Source: Lacibacter sp. H375 (GTDB lineage: Bacteria; Bacteroidota; Bacteroidia; Chitinophagales; Chitinophagaceae). From it: a stretch of DNA of 64,000 nt. A program made the translations under genes and the position numbers. Positions within the stretch are counted from its first letter, which is position 1. Each line of letters opens with the position of its first letter. The stretch is from contig NZ_JBBKTT010000001.1 in NCBI RefSeq assembly GCF_037892425.1, positions 1,364,001 to 1,428,000 of the forward strand. Direction: 5' to 3'. Of this stretch, positions 49,761 through 57,974 are shown piece after piece. The notes beneath the pieces were generated by a model, which saw only the letters and a list, made by a program, of their open reading frames with translations, had not been told where the DNA came from and made no database searches.

Positions 49761-50492
49761 CTAAAACCTGGTTTCAAGATAATGCGGCAATAAAGCACGC
49801 CAGGTATTCCAATCGTGTGGCCACTCTTCGCCCCAAATATCCAGTTCGTAGTTAATGCCTTTATCGTACAGAATTTTTGCAAAACGTCCGCTGCTCGATG
49901 GGTCCTCATATGCACCACTTCCACTGAAAATATGAATATGATTGCTTTGGCGAATCTGTTCCAATACTGCATGATCAGTTAAGTTGGGCATATAATGCAT
50001 GGGGCTGTTGTAATACACCTGTTCATCATAATGTCCTTTACTGTATTCCATCAGATCATACACACCACTCATGGCAATGACACCATTGATCAAATCAGGA
50101 CGTTTCAAAAATAAGTTCATACTGTGCAATGCACCGAATGATGCACCGCAGGTGATAATTGGCGTATCGAATGATGTGCTTGTTTTGATGAACGGCACCA
50201 CTTCGTTAAAAATATATTCATTGAACTGGTTATGTCGGATGGCCTTATGTGCGCCTTCCATTTCATTGTGCATCCAGCTTTCTGTATTGATGCTGTTTAC
50301 AGAAAATATTTTCACCTTACCAGCTTCCACCCACGGACGCAACGTGTCCATCAATTGAAAGCGTTCATACTCTAAATAATCAGCTGCTGCAGTGGGCACT
50401 AACAATAACGCAAAACCATAATGTCCATAAGTGGCAATAGGCATTTCTTTATTCAATGCGGGGCTATACCATCCGGATAATTCTCTATGCAT
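49761..50492 (-). CDS. Esterase family alpha/beta hydrolase
   Basis: The 243-residue protein has an esterase-D-like alpha/beta-hydrolase fold: HRELSGWYSPALNKEMPIATYGHYG at the start, nucleophile Ser in CGASFGALH (near 122-130), and the catalytic His in EEWPHDW near residue 226. The acid residue is likely Asp in YEDPSSSG. There is no signal peptide. Substrates of this branch are mostly unknown. The ATG at 50492 starts the family-typical MHRELSGWYSP; an ATG eleven codons upstream is less likely. It lies 60-90 bases downstream of the ferritin gene on the same strand without a strong terminator between. Confidence 0.82.
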   Translation of the reverse strand: MHRELSGWYSPALNKEMPIATYGHYGFALLLVPTAAADYLEYERFQLMDTLRPWVEAGKVKIFSVNSINTESWMHNEMEGAHKAIRHNQFNEYIFNEVVPFIKTSTSFDTPIITCGASFGALHSMNLFLKRPDLINGVIAMSGVYDLMEYSKGHYDEQVYYNSPMHYMPNLTDHAVLEQIRQSNHIHIFSGSGAYEDPSSSGRFAKILYDKGINYELDIWGEEWPHDWNTWRALLPHYLETRF

Positions 50493-50585
50493 ATAATCAG
50501 TTTTGTTTCGGGAATAAAATATCATTCGCTCACCTTAATGAAGTTAAACGATAAGCATGTAAACACAAATAGAAGTGTTGAAAGA

Positions 50586-51104
50586 TCAATGCCTGCCACC
50601 GCCGGTAGCTGCTGGCCCACCCATCGTTGATACATCACGATCGAACATGTACAAACCACTCTTATCAGCACCAATCAATTTCAGTTTATCCATGATATGT
50701 CTTGCAAGTGATTCTTCTTCGATCTGTTCACTTACATACCATTGCAGAAAATTATGCGTAGTGTAATCTTTTTCTTTCAAACAAATATCAACCAGTTTGT
50801 TGATCTCTCCACTCACCAGTATTTCATGATCGTGCACCTGCTGAAATAATTCCCGCACGCCTTTGTATTTGGTTGCAGGCGCTTTTAATTGTGGAATGAC
50901 ACCGTGGCCTCCCCGTTCATTAATAAATTTCACCAGTTTTAACATGTGAAGACGTTCCTCGTCGCTATGTTTATAAAGAAAGGCCGCAATACCGCTGTAC
51001 CCCTCTACTTCTGCCCAACTGGCCATGGCTAAATAGATCTGAGATGACTCTGCTTCGAGCAAAACCTGCTCGTTAAGCGCCTTTTCAATTTTTGGGGATA
51101 GCAT
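50586..51104 (-). CDS. ftnA: Bacterial non-haem ferritin
   Basis: The 172-residue iron-storage protein keeps all ligands of FtnA-type ferroxidase centres at their usual positions: Glu17, Glu50, His53, Glu94 and Gln127, with Glu130 as third-site ligand. The four-helix bundle is complete (EAESSQIYLAMASWAE in helix A, SDEERLHMLKLVKFINERG in helix B). It assembles into 24-subunit cages that oxidise and store iron. The C-terminus adds a Gly-rich end (GGPAATGGGRH). The start is ATG 51104. It is divergent from the Nfu gene, which also concerns iron; no obvious Fur-type palindrome is seen in the 138-base gap. Confidence 0.95.
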   Translation of the reverse strand: MLSPKIEKALNEQVLLEAESSQIYLAMASWAEVEGYSGIAAFLYKHSDEERLHMLKLVKFINERGGHGVIPQLKAPATKYKGVRELFQQVHDHEILVSGEINKLVDICLKEKDYTTHNFLQWYVSEQIEEESLARHIMDKLKLIGADKSGLYMFDRDVSTMGGPAATGGGRH

Positions 51105-51214
51105 ATTTGTATGTTTTAATTACTCTAATTTACGATTACGGGAGCTTTTTGGCTATGATTCGTCATAAATGTGCTAAAATGGGAAAACCTCAACCAAAAC
51201 CCGCCGTTTGTTGC

Positions 51215-51222
51215 TAAATTTG
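51215..51222 (+). promoter_or_regulatory. Promoter -7 box of the Nfu gene
   Basis: TAAATTTG matches TAnnTTTG, 20 bases before the ATG at 51243. Confidence 0.5.
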
Positions 51223-51242
51223 CTGCTTAAAGTTTCACCAAC

Positions 51243-51839
51243 ATGATACAAACAGGTAATCCCGTTATCAGCATCTATACAGAAATGACGCCAAACCCGG
51301 AAACAATGAAGTTTGTGGCAAACAAACTCTTGTATCCCGGCAAAAGCATTGACTTTCCTGAAGTAGCAGCAGCAGATGCCTCTCCACTTGCGCAGGAACT
51401 CTTTGGTTTTCCGTTTGTGAAAGCCGTGTTCATTGCCAGCAATTTTGTGACGCTCACCCGTTCTACACCCGATACTGATTGGCAGGAGTTGATCCCTACC
51501 ATCCGCCAGTTTTTGAAAGATTACCTGGAAGAAGGCAAACCAGTTATTGACGAATCGAAAATAGTTGAGCCGGTGAAGGACGAAGTTGTATTGAGTGGCG
51601 ATGAAAGCGATGTGGTAAAGCGCATTCAGGAAATACTCGAGAACTATGTGAAGCCTGCGGTTGAAATGGACGGTGGTGCTATCCAGTTCAAAAGTTTTAA
51701 AGATGGTAAAGTAAATCTTGCATTGCAGGGAAGCTGCAGCGGATGTCCTTCGTCAATGATTACGTTGAAAGCAGGTATTGAAGGAATGATGAAACGTATG
51801 ATTCCTGAAGTGGAAGAAGTAGTTGCAGAGGCAGAATAA
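51243..51839 (+). CDS. NifU family Fe-S carrier (Nfu)
   Basis: The 198-residue protein combines an Nfu N-terminal domain (about 12-95: YTEMTPNPETMKFVANKLL) with a C-terminal NifU domain (about 122-195) that holds the cluster ligands Cys165 and Cys168 (GSCSGCPSS). Such proteins carry Fe-S clusters from the SUF machinery to target proteins. The linker (EEGKPVIDESKIVEPVKDE) is acidic. No suf genes are nearby. The start is ATG 51243, with a -7 box 20 bases upstream. A terminator hairpin follows. It is divergent from ferritin, so both ends of this gap are iron-related. Confidence 0.95.
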   Translation: MIQTGNPVISIYTEMTPNPETMKFVANKLLYPGKSIDFPEVAAADASPLAQELFGFPFVKAVFIASNFVTLTRSTPDTDWQELIPTIRQFLKDYLEEGKPVIDESKIVEPVKDEVVLSGDESDVVKRIQEILENYVKPAVEMDGGAIQFKSFKDGKVNLALQGSCSGCPSSMITLKAGIEGMMKRMIPEVEEVVAEAE

Positions 51840-51877
51840 GACCGATGATGAAATGAATTAAATGATTTGAATGATAG

Positions 51878-51910
51878 AAAGCGTTGCAGTAATTGCAACG
51901 CTTTTTTGTT
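51878..51910 (+). terminator. Terminator of the Nfu gene
   Basis: AAAGCGTTGCA (51878-51888) pairs with TGCAACGCTTT (51894-51904), 5-base loop, then T-residues. Confidence 0.92.
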
Positions 51911-51943
51911 TTTATTAAGGTTTGAAAAAGTAGTTTAGTAAAC

Positions 51944-52522
51944 ATGAAACAGCTTTCAATTTTATTTCTTCTGTTTTTCTGTACTGATGTTTTTGCACAA
52001 ACACAGAACGATTATACTATTCGTCAGCTAAAGAACGGCGAATTCACCAACGATGAAACATATGTTTATGCTCTGCCGTTTGAACAAGGCAAGAAAGTTT
52101 ATTTGGTACAAGCTTATGATAGCAAACTAAGTCATAAAGGAGAGTTTGCTCTTGATTTTAAAGTGAAAGAAGGAACAACAATCTGTGCAGCAAGAGAAGG
52201 AACTGTCATTGCAGTAAGAAGTGACAGTGATAAAGGCGGATTAAATCCTGATAATTTATCAGATGGGAATTATATCAGTATTCAGCACGGCGATGGTTCA
52301 GTTGCACATTATTGGCACTTGCAGAAAAATGGAGTGAAGGTCAATGTCGGAGATACAGTTTCGAAAGGTCAGCAAATTGGCAACAGCGGTAATACAGGTT
52401 ATTCTGCTTTTGCGCATCTTCATTTTGAAGTCGTACAAAATGGGAAACAACAACCAACAAGATTTCAAACAAAAAAGGGAATAAAGTATTTAAGGCCATC
52501 AAGATTTTATAGAGCAAATTAG
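51944..52522 (+). CDS. M23 family metallopeptidase (LytM-like)
   Basis: The 192-residue exported protein has a signal peptide (MKQLSILFLLFFCTDVFA) and one M23 domain (about 60-175). Zinc ligands are His64 and Asp71 (SHKGEFALDF) and His160 (HLHFEV), with catalytic His122 or His125 (AHYWHLQ) and His158 nearby. M23 enzymes cleave peptide bridges in murein. It has no LysM or coiled-coil partner domain, so it is one of the small, soluble periplasmic forms. It starts at ATG 51944 and ends 7 bases from the convergent cupin gene, with no terminator between them. Confidence 0.93.
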   Translation: MKQLSILFLLFFCTDVFAQTQNDYTIRQLKNGEFTNDETYVYALPFEQGKKVYLVQAYDSKLSHKGEFALDFKVKEGTTICAAREGTVIAVRSDSDKGGLNPDNLSDGNYISIQHGDGSVAHYWHLQKNGVKVNVGDTVSKGQQIGNSGNTGYSAFAHLHFEVVQNGKQQPTRFQTKKGIKYLRPSRFYRAN

Positions 52523-52529
52523 TGTTACG

Positions 52530-52889
52530 TCAAAACCTTCCCAACTCCTTCTTCGTAAACTCATTCTCTACATTACCTGTATTCAATGTAGTGGCTGGTT
52601 CAAATAACAACACATGCACTTCTTCTTTTGCATTGGGCCGGTGTTCAACACCTTTTGGAACAATGATGAATTCACCTTCGTTAATGGTAATCGTTTTATC
52701 GCCTAGCTCCATATCAAAACTTCCTTTCACTACATAAAACAGTTCATCTTCATGATCGTGATGGTGCCAGGTAAACGGTCCTTTGAACTTTACAAGTTTA
52801 ACATGTTGTCCGTTTAACTCACCGGCAATCTGCGGACTCCAGTGTTCAGTAAAAAGGTTGAATTTTTCTGCAAGATTTATCTTTTCCAT
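52530..52889 (-). CDS. Small cupin domain protein
   Basis: The 119-residue protein is a single cupin barrel: WHHHDHEDELFYVVKGSFDMEL (near 36-57) holds the HxH...E metal motif and EGEFIIVPKGVEHRP (near 66-80) the second His. Single-domain cupins include mannose-6-phosphate-isomerase-like proteins, dioxygenases and metal sensors; nothing narrows it here. The start is ATG 52889. It lies downstream of the OsmC gene (terminator between) and converges with the M23 peptidase gene. Confidence 0.9.
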   Translation of the reverse strand: MEKINLAEKFNLFTEHWSPQIAGELNGQHVKLVKFKGPFTWHHHDHEDELFYVVKGSFDMELGDKTITINEGEFIIVPKGVEHRPNAKEEVHVLLFEPATTLNTGNVENEFTKKELGRF

Positions 52890-52891
52890 AC

Positions 52892-52932
52892 TGTAAAATA
52901 AAACAGCCGGCCTTCAATTGAAAACCGGCTGT
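52892..52932 (-). terminator. Terminator of the OsmC gene
   Basis: ACAGCCGG (52903-52910) pairs with CCGGCTGT (52925-52932), 14-base loop; on the minus strand TTTTATTTTAC follows. Confidence 0.82.
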
Positions 52933-52951
52933 ATAAATAATGATCAATAAT

Positions 52952-53371
52952 TTATGCAACCAGTGTTGCTGTGCTGCTGATCTCTAAACCCTTTCCTAAT
53001 AATTTTGAAATAGGACAGTTTTGTTCTGCATCTTTTACACACTCCTGGAATTTCGCATCATCAATACCCGGCACAGAAGCAGATACAATGAGGTGAGATT
53101 TAGACAATGTTCCATCAACAAAGGTGATCTCACATTTAGTATCTATTTTTTCAGGAGTAAATCCTGCAGCACCCAATACAAAACTCAACTTCATGCTAAA
53201 ACAACCTGCATGTGCCGCTGCTACCAATTCTTCTGGGTTGGTACCGACACCGCTTTCAAAACGGGAGAGATAAGAATATTGTGTATCAGTTAAAACGGTG
53301 CTTTGTGTAGTTAGGTGTCCGTTACCTTCTTTACCCGAGCCATTCCAAACGGCAGATGCGTGACGTATCAT
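52952..53371 (-). CDS. OsmC family peroxiredoxin
   Basis: The 139-residue protein reduces organic hydroperoxides through two cysteines: Cys57 (AAAHAGCFSM) and Cys119 (AEQNCPISKLL). The N-terminal HASAVWNGSGKEGNGHL, the FESGVGTNPEELVAAAH segment and Arg37 (SRFES) match OsmC rather than Ohr. It is typically regenerated by dihydrolipoamide-dependent systems in related proteins. The start is ATG 53371; no clear -7 box is seen. It is a single gene with its own terminator. Confidence 0.93.
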   Translation of the reverse strand: MIRHASAVWNGSGKEGNGHLTTQSTVLTDTQYSYLSRFESGVGTNPEELVAAAHAGCFSMKLSFVLGAAGFTPEKIDTKCEITFVDGTLSKSHLIVSASVPGIDDAKFQECVKDAEQNCPISKLLGKGLEISSTATLVA

Positions 53372-53452
53372 AATGTTTAAGTTTTTATTTTTTGTAAAAA
53401 GTAAAACTAAGGCAAAAACGGGTTCATCACAAACGATAAATCTGAAAGTTTT

Positions 53453-54565
53453 TTATACTTTCTTCACCCAGCAAACACCCCTGTCTTGCAAATAGCTCAA
53501 CACAAAATCAAAACATCTTTTATCATCACCCAATAGCTCGGGCGGAAATACCCCTTTCTTCGTAACCATGTTTTTAGCTAACAAATGAACAGCTGCAGTG
53601 CAAGTGTAACCTGTTGTGCGAGCCATGGAGGATGTTTGTGTGGCTGTATCATATTTATCGAGCAGGTTGTATTCAATTGTTTTTCCTTCGCCGTGAAGAA
53701 TTACTTTCATCACAGTCAACTCTTCTTCTGTTTCACCCAACTTCCATTCGTTGATCAATAGTTTTGAAGTGAATTGTAATGGTGATAGTTCTTTTCCATC
53801 CACCATTATTTTTTCTTCGCTGAAAAAACCACTTTGTTTTAATGCAATGATTAGATCGATATGCCCCGGGTAACGAAGTGTTTGTTCAATTTGTGTAGTA
53901 ATATGCGGCATGGTGAATAAGAGTGAACGTAAACCATCGGTGTTAAATGCTTCCAATATTCCTATACCATCAAAACTCATCATCTTTCTGTCTGTTAATG
54001 CAGGCTTGGTAACAATCTTACCGTTTTCTTTCAAACGTGCAGGTCTTGTATATTCTTCAATTACATCAACAGGAGAGAACGGAGCTTTATAAAAGAATGG
54101 AGGTTTTGGATACAAGGGTAGCCCTCCAACATAAATTTCAAATCCATCGATCTTCATTTCTGCATTGTAGCGGCCGATGATCCAGTTGCTCATGCCGGGC
54201 GCAACCCCACAATCAACAATGGCGGTTACATTTTTTTCTTTGGCTAAAGCATCTAATTGCAATGCATCTTCAGGAAAGAAAGAAATGTCTGCAACATTCT
54301 TTCCCGCATTGATCACCGCTTTTAACGTTTCAAAACCCATAAAACCGGGAACAGCAGTCACTACAAGATCAAAAGGTTGAAGTAGTGATGAATAGGCTGC
54401 TGTATTTTTCAGGTCAGCAACAACTGTTTTTATTTTGGTTGATTTACGTTGTAAGTGCTGAAGGTTCTGTTCACTTACATCAAAGGAAGTAACATTAAAT
54501 TCTGCAGAAAGATCAAGTGCAATAGCACGGCCCACCATACCGGCACCAAGGACAGCAATCGACAT
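53453..54565 (-). CDS. Saccharopine dehydrogenase family protein
   Basis: The 370-residue protein starts with a Rossmann NAD(P) motif VLGAGMVGRAIALDLS (near 4-19) and continues with the Sacchrp_dh_NADP and C-terminal domains: VVTAVPGFMGFETLKAVINAGKNVADISFF, VDCGVAPGMSNWIIGRY (near 118-134). The real lysine enzyme makes or splits saccharopine; Bacteroidota carry several paralogues of unclear substrate, including possible carboxynorspermidine or lysine-degradation enzymes. No lysine pathway gene is nearby. It is divergent from pnuC with a 75-base gap. Confidence 0.9.
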   Translation of the reverse strand: MSIAVLGAGMVGRAIALDLSAEFNVTSFDVSEQNLQHLQRKSTKIKTVVADLKNTAAYSSLLQPFDLVVTAVPGFMGFETLKAVINAGKNVADISFFPEDALQLDALAKEKNVTAIVDCGVAPGMSNWIIGRYNAEMKIDGFEIYVGGLPLYPKPPFFYKAPFSPVDVIEEYTRPARLKENGKIVTKPALTDRKMMSFDGIGILEAFNTDGLRSLLFTMPHITTQIEQTLRYPGHIDLIIALKQSGFFSEEKIMVDGKELSPLQFTSKLLINEWKLGETEEELTVMKVILHGEGKTIEYNLLDKYDTATQTSSMARTTGYTCTAAVHLLAKNMVTKKGVFPPELLGDDKRCFDFVLSYLQDRGVCWVKKV

Positions 54566-54640
54566 ACGGCAAACATTTTTGCAAAGATGACCGAAAATTT
54601 TTTAGCACTCAATCTGAAAATTTCAATGCATTTTTGAAAC

Positions 54641-55261
54641 ATGATCGAATCTATCTGGCAACAGTTTGTAACAGGGATGAAGGCAACTACGGCCCTTGAA
54701 TACACTGGTGTTGTGTGTGGAATTGCGAGTGTTTGGTTCAGCAGAAAGGAAAACATTCTTGTTTACCCGGTAGGCCTTGTAAACACGGTTATTTATATTT
54801 ATTTGAGTTACAAAGGGCATTTGTTAGGCGAAGCAGCAGTAAATATTTATTATACAGTCATGAGTATTTATGGCTGGTGGCTATGGGCAAAAAAGGACAA
54901 AGAACATCAGCAGGTTTTACACATCAGTTATTCTAATACCAGGTGGATCATTTATCAGCTTTTATTCTTCGCCGGTTTTTACCTTGCATTATACATTTCG
55001 TTATATTATCTTAAACAGAGCTTTGCGCCGGGTGCAATTCCCTGGGCCGATTCCTTTGCAGCAGCCACAGCGTTTACAGGTATGTGGTTGATGGCAAAAA
55101 AGAAAGTAGAAAGTTGGTATTGGTGGATCGCTACCAATATTGCTTCAATTCCCTTGTACTTTGTGAAACAATATGTGTTTACCAGTGTTTATTATGTGGT
55201 GTTATTGATCATGGCTTTTTTTGGATTGGCAGAATGGATGAGAAGAGTAAAATTACGATAG
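54641..55261 (+). CDS. pnuC: Nicotinamide riboside transporter PnuC
   Basis: The 206-residue membrane protein has seven helices in the PnuC arrangement: ALEYTGVVCGIASVWFSRKENILVYPVGLVNTVIYIYLSY (near 18-57), NIYYTVMSIYGWWLWAKK (near 68-85), and the late ESWYWWIATNIASIPLYFVKQYVFTSVYYVVLLIMAFFGL. PnuC lets nicotinamide riboside cross the membrane down its gradient, and uptake is driven by phosphorylation inside. The next gene, 49 bases later, encodes a NadR-type kinase that would do exactly this. The start is ATG 54641. Confidence 0.94.
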   Translation: MIESIWQQFVTGMKATTALEYTGVVCGIASVWFSRKENILVYPVGLVNTVIYIYLSYKGHLLGEAAVNIYYTVMSIYGWWLWAKKDKEHQQVLHISYSNTRWIIYQLLFFAGFYLALYISLYYLKQSFAPGAIPWADSFAAATAFTGMWLMAKKKVESWYWWIATNIASIPLYFVKQYVFTSVYYVVLLIMAFFGLAEWMRRVKLR

Positions 55262-55310
55262 CAGAATTACCCTTGTTTTGTATTGCATCACCCGTTATTT
55301 TGCAACCTTT

Positions 55311-55850
55311 ATGAATTTCCCGAAGAAAGTTGTTCTACTCGGCCCGGAATCTACAGGTAAATCTTTTTTAAGCGAACGTTTGGCGAAACACTACCAATCG
55401 GTATGGTGTCCTGAATATGCAAGAGAATATTTACTGATGTTGGGAAGGCCATATAATGCGGATGATTTATTAGTGATCGCCAAAAATCAAACCGAGCTGG
55501 CAGAGCAATACACGGTTGACGCCCTTACAAAACAAGTAAATACGATCTTTTTTGATACAGATATGCATGTGATGAAAGTATGGAGCGAAGTAGTATTTGG
55601 CTCCTGTGATCCGTGGATACTCCAGCAGCTTAAACATCAGAAATACGATCTTTATCTTCTCTGCAAACCCGATATTCCCTGGGTGGAAGATGAATTAAGA
55701 GAATATCCCGAACAAAAAGTACGCAATGATCTGTTTGCGGTGTACAAGGAATTGTTGCATCAACAAACTACAGCATGGACGATTTTGAGCGGAGATTTTG
55801 AAGAACGTTTCAACAAAGCAGTGAAAGCTGTTGATGCCTTACTTCGCTGA
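55311..55850 (+). CDS. NadR-type ribosylnicotinamide kinase-like ATPase
   Basis: The 179-residue protein is an AAA_28-type P-loop kinase: GPESTGKS (11-18), then CPEYAREYLLMLGRPYNADDL (near 33-53), which is characteristic of the C-terminal kinase domain of NadR, and DTDMHVMKVWSEVVFG. It lacks the N-terminal adenylyltransferase and DNA-binding domains of enteric NadR. It most likely phosphorylates nicotinamide riboside to NMN right after import by PnuC, trapping it for NAD synthesis. ATG 55311 is used. Its end overlaps the convergent mtgA gene by 12 bases. Confidence 0.88.
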   Translation: MNFPKKVVLLGPESTGKSFLSERLAKHYQSVWCPEYAREYLLMLGRPYNADDLLVIAKNQTELAEQYTVDALTKQVNTIFFDTDMHVMKVWSEVVFGSCDPWILQQLKHQKYDLYLLCKPDIPWVEDELREYPEQKVRNDLFAVYKELLHQQTTAWTILSGDFEERFNKAVKAVDALLR

Positions 55851-56606
55851 TACTTTTTTCCTCTTGTCTTTTTTGGGCTGAATATCATCATGGATCAGCT
55901 GCTGAATATCCTCATCACCTTCAAGATTATTCATTTGACGAACTACCCAACCTGTGCGGATTGCAACTGCTTTTGATAAAGGCTTTACAGTATATTTTTT
56001 GGGGTTCCGTAATGATGACGCAATTTGTGCGGCCTCCACCCGTGAAAGTTGTATGGCCGGTTTTGAATAAAATTTTCTTGCAGCAGCTTCAATGCCGTAA
56101 ACACCCTTTCCCATTTCCACTACGTTGAGATACACTTCAAGGATGCGCTTCTTTCCCCAAATCCACTCGATCATTTTTGTAAAATACATTTCCAGTCCTT
56201 TGCGGAACCAGCTGCGGCCCTGCCATAAAAAAACATTCTTAGCTGTTTGCTGCGAAAGTGTGGAAGCTCCACGGATACGTGTTGGTTTTTTTTCATTATG
56301 ATCAATGGCTTTTTCAATCAGCTTCCAGTCGAAACCACTATGATCGGGAAACAGTTGGTCTTCTTCTGCAATAACTGCCAACCTCGCATTGCTGCTCATT
56401 TGTTCGATGTCAATATAATCACGTTTTAAGCCTTCGCCTTTAAGTACACTTACAAGTTGCGTAACAGTAATAGGAGGATCGACCCACTTAAGTAAAATAA
56501 TATAAATAAACTGAGCAATAAACAGAACGATAAATAAGCGTTTCAGGAAACGAAACGTTTTTTGAAGAAATGTCCTGTTGGAGGAATTGGATTTCTTTGC
56601 GGCCAT
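55839..56606 (-). CDS. mtgA: Monofunctional murein glycosyltransferase
   Basis: The 255-residue enzyme polymerises lipid II into glycan chains. A single N-terminal anchor (LFIVLFIAQFIYIILLKW) precedes the GT51 domain (about 60-230) with catalytic Glu82 in AEEDQLFPDHSGFDW, GASTLSQQTAKNVFLWQGR (near 117-135), KKRILEVYLNVVEMGKGVYGIEAAARKFY and AAQIASSLRNPKKY. No transpeptidase domain follows; the end is basic (QPKKDKRKKVSAK). The start is ATG 56606. It lies 14 bases downstream of the uncharacterised protein gene and may be cotranscribed with it. Confidence 0.95.
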   Translation of the reverse strand: MAAKKSNSSNRTFLQKTFRFLKRLFIVLFIAQFIYIILLKWVDPPITVTQLVSVLKGEGLKRDYIDIEQMSSNARLAVIAEEDQLFPDHSGFDWKLIEKAIDHNEKKPTRIRGASTLSQQTAKNVFLWQGRSWFRKGLEMYFTKMIEWIWGKKRILEVYLNVVEMGKGVYGIEAAARKFYSKPAIQLSRVEAAQIASSLRNPKKYTVKPLSKAVAIRTGWVVRQMNNLEGDEDIQQLIHDDIQPKKDKRKKVSAK

Positions 56607-56620
56607 GGTTGCAATATACG

Positions 56621-57139
56621 TTACAGCTTTTTTTCTGGAAGTTTTTCTGATGGATAAAGATCAAGAACCTGCAGATCATATTTATTCCCGATCCTGTATT
56701 TTTTATTGCCGTTGAAAATAAGTTGTTGAGCATTGTACAACAGCACGGGAACGTAAACCAATGCCACACCTGAAATAGCAGAGTTTAAGAAAGGCTCTCC
56801 GCTGATGACCAAACCGGCAGTAAATAACGGAATACCAAGATTGCTGTATAAAAACGCCTGGCCATTAAACGGAATAAAGCGGTGCTTTTTCTTTTGTTTC
56901 TTAAACACAATGGCAATGTCACGTTTGTGAATACCGCCACCAAGAAAATAAATGCTGTCGTTCTGGATCAAATAGATAGTGCCGGTGTACCGCAAACCAA
57001 GTTTTGTTTGCAGCGTAATAGTTGCACCTTCTGCATATCGTTTTTTAGCGATGCCGTTTTTGCGCAACACCAATTCATTGAATTGTGCGTTGGCAACAGA
57101 CGCAACTAATAAAAGCAGTACAAGAATGGCTGGTTTCAT
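56621..57139 (-). CDS. Uncharacterised envelope protein, relative of 9955-10488 in layout
   Basis: The 172-residue protein has a signal peptide (MKPAILVLLLLVASVANAQ), a short beta-rich domain (about 35-80: ATITLQTKLGLRYTGTIYLI, then NDSIYFLGGG), two hydrophobic helices (about 100-118 and 122-142) and a basic end (NGNKKYRIGNKYDLQVLDL). The Lsm-like G-x-I strand pair, helices and KKYRIGNKYDL tail match the layout of the protein at 9955-10488 (KKRFDKF tail). The function is unknown. It lies 14 bases upstream of mtgA on the same strand, so a role in the envelope is plausible. Confidence 0.65.
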   Translation of the reverse strand: MKPAILVLLLLVASVANAQFNELVLRKNGIAKKRYAEGATITLQTKLGLRYTGTIYLIQNDSIYFLGGGIHKRDIAIVFKKQKKKHRFIPFNGQAFLYSNLGIPLFTAGLVISGEPFLNSAISGVALVYVPVLLYNAQQLIFNGNKKYRIGNKYDLQVLDLYPSEKLPEKKL

Positions 57140-57298
57140 CTGTCTATTTATGATTGTTTTTATTGCCAGATGTTTTTCGCCATAAAGATTGTGACCGCCT
57201 GTATATAATTTGCTCTATAATTTTTATGGCTCATTTCATAACAAGCCTCAAAAGAACATCAGAAAAATGAAATTGTATGTTAAGAAGGTACAGCTTAT

Positions 57299-57928
57299 TT
57301 ATTTCCTGTAAAATAAAAGCCCAACGATCAGGATAATTCCGAACACGATCAGAATAGTGCCTGATATTTTATTGATCAATGTGATGGTTTTTAATGTGAG
57401 CCTGCTCCGGAGTTTGTTTGCAAGGAATACTTTCAACAGATCGAAAATAAATACAACAGAAAGACAAACAGCGAAGGTGGCAATACGTTCATTCACCGGA
57501 ATGGTGATGAAAGCAGTGGCCCAGGTAAACCAGAATGCAATCACACTTGGGTTAAGTGTATTCATGAAATAACCGGCAAAAAAGATCTTTACATAATCGC
57601 CGGCACTGCGTTTCATTTCAATACCATCGCCCAGCTCATTCATTTTTATTTTTTTGAAAAAGAGAAAATACACACCGATACCAATAAGCAAAGCGCTGCC
57701 ACCGAGACCAATCACTTTTTCAAACTTCAACAGCCGGTTAAATAGTTCAGTGAAGATATTGCTCACAAGAACCAGCGTAAGATCACTGGCCGATACACCA
57801 AACACAAATGCCAACCCACCTTTGTGACCGTTACTGATGCTTTGTTTAATGATGGAGAAAATAACCGGGCCCATACTGATGGCCAGCAATAAACCTAACG
57901 CCAAACCTTTGATGATTGCTTCGGTCAT
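57299..57928 (-). CDS. LysE family translocator
   Basis: The 209-residue membrane protein has six helices and the LysE pattern: IKGLALGLLLAISMGPVIFSIIKQSISNGHKGGLAFVFGVSASDL (near 5-49) and the late FAGYFMNTLNPSVIAFWFTWAT (near 116-137). LysE/RhtB proteins export amino acids or related molecules; the substrate is unknown. The ATG at 57928 is chosen; the longer frame would overlap the untranslated gap after the GH3-type gene. It follows that gene by 46 bases and is probably cotranscribed, which hints at export of an amino-acid conjugate. Confidence 0.88.
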   Translation of the reverse strand: MTEAIIKGLALGLLLAISMGPVIFSIIKQSISNGHKGGLAFVFGVSASDLTLVLVSNIFTELFNRLLKFEKVIGLGGSALLIGIGVYFLFFKKIKMNELGDGIEMKRSAGDYVKIFFAGYFMNTLNPSVIAFWFTWATAFITIPVNERIATFAVCLSVVFIFDLLKVFLANKLRSRLTLKTITLINKISGTILIVFGIILIVGLLFYRK

Positions 57929-57974
57929 GTCTGATGATGGATTGATAGAAACACCGATCACAAGGATCAATTGC

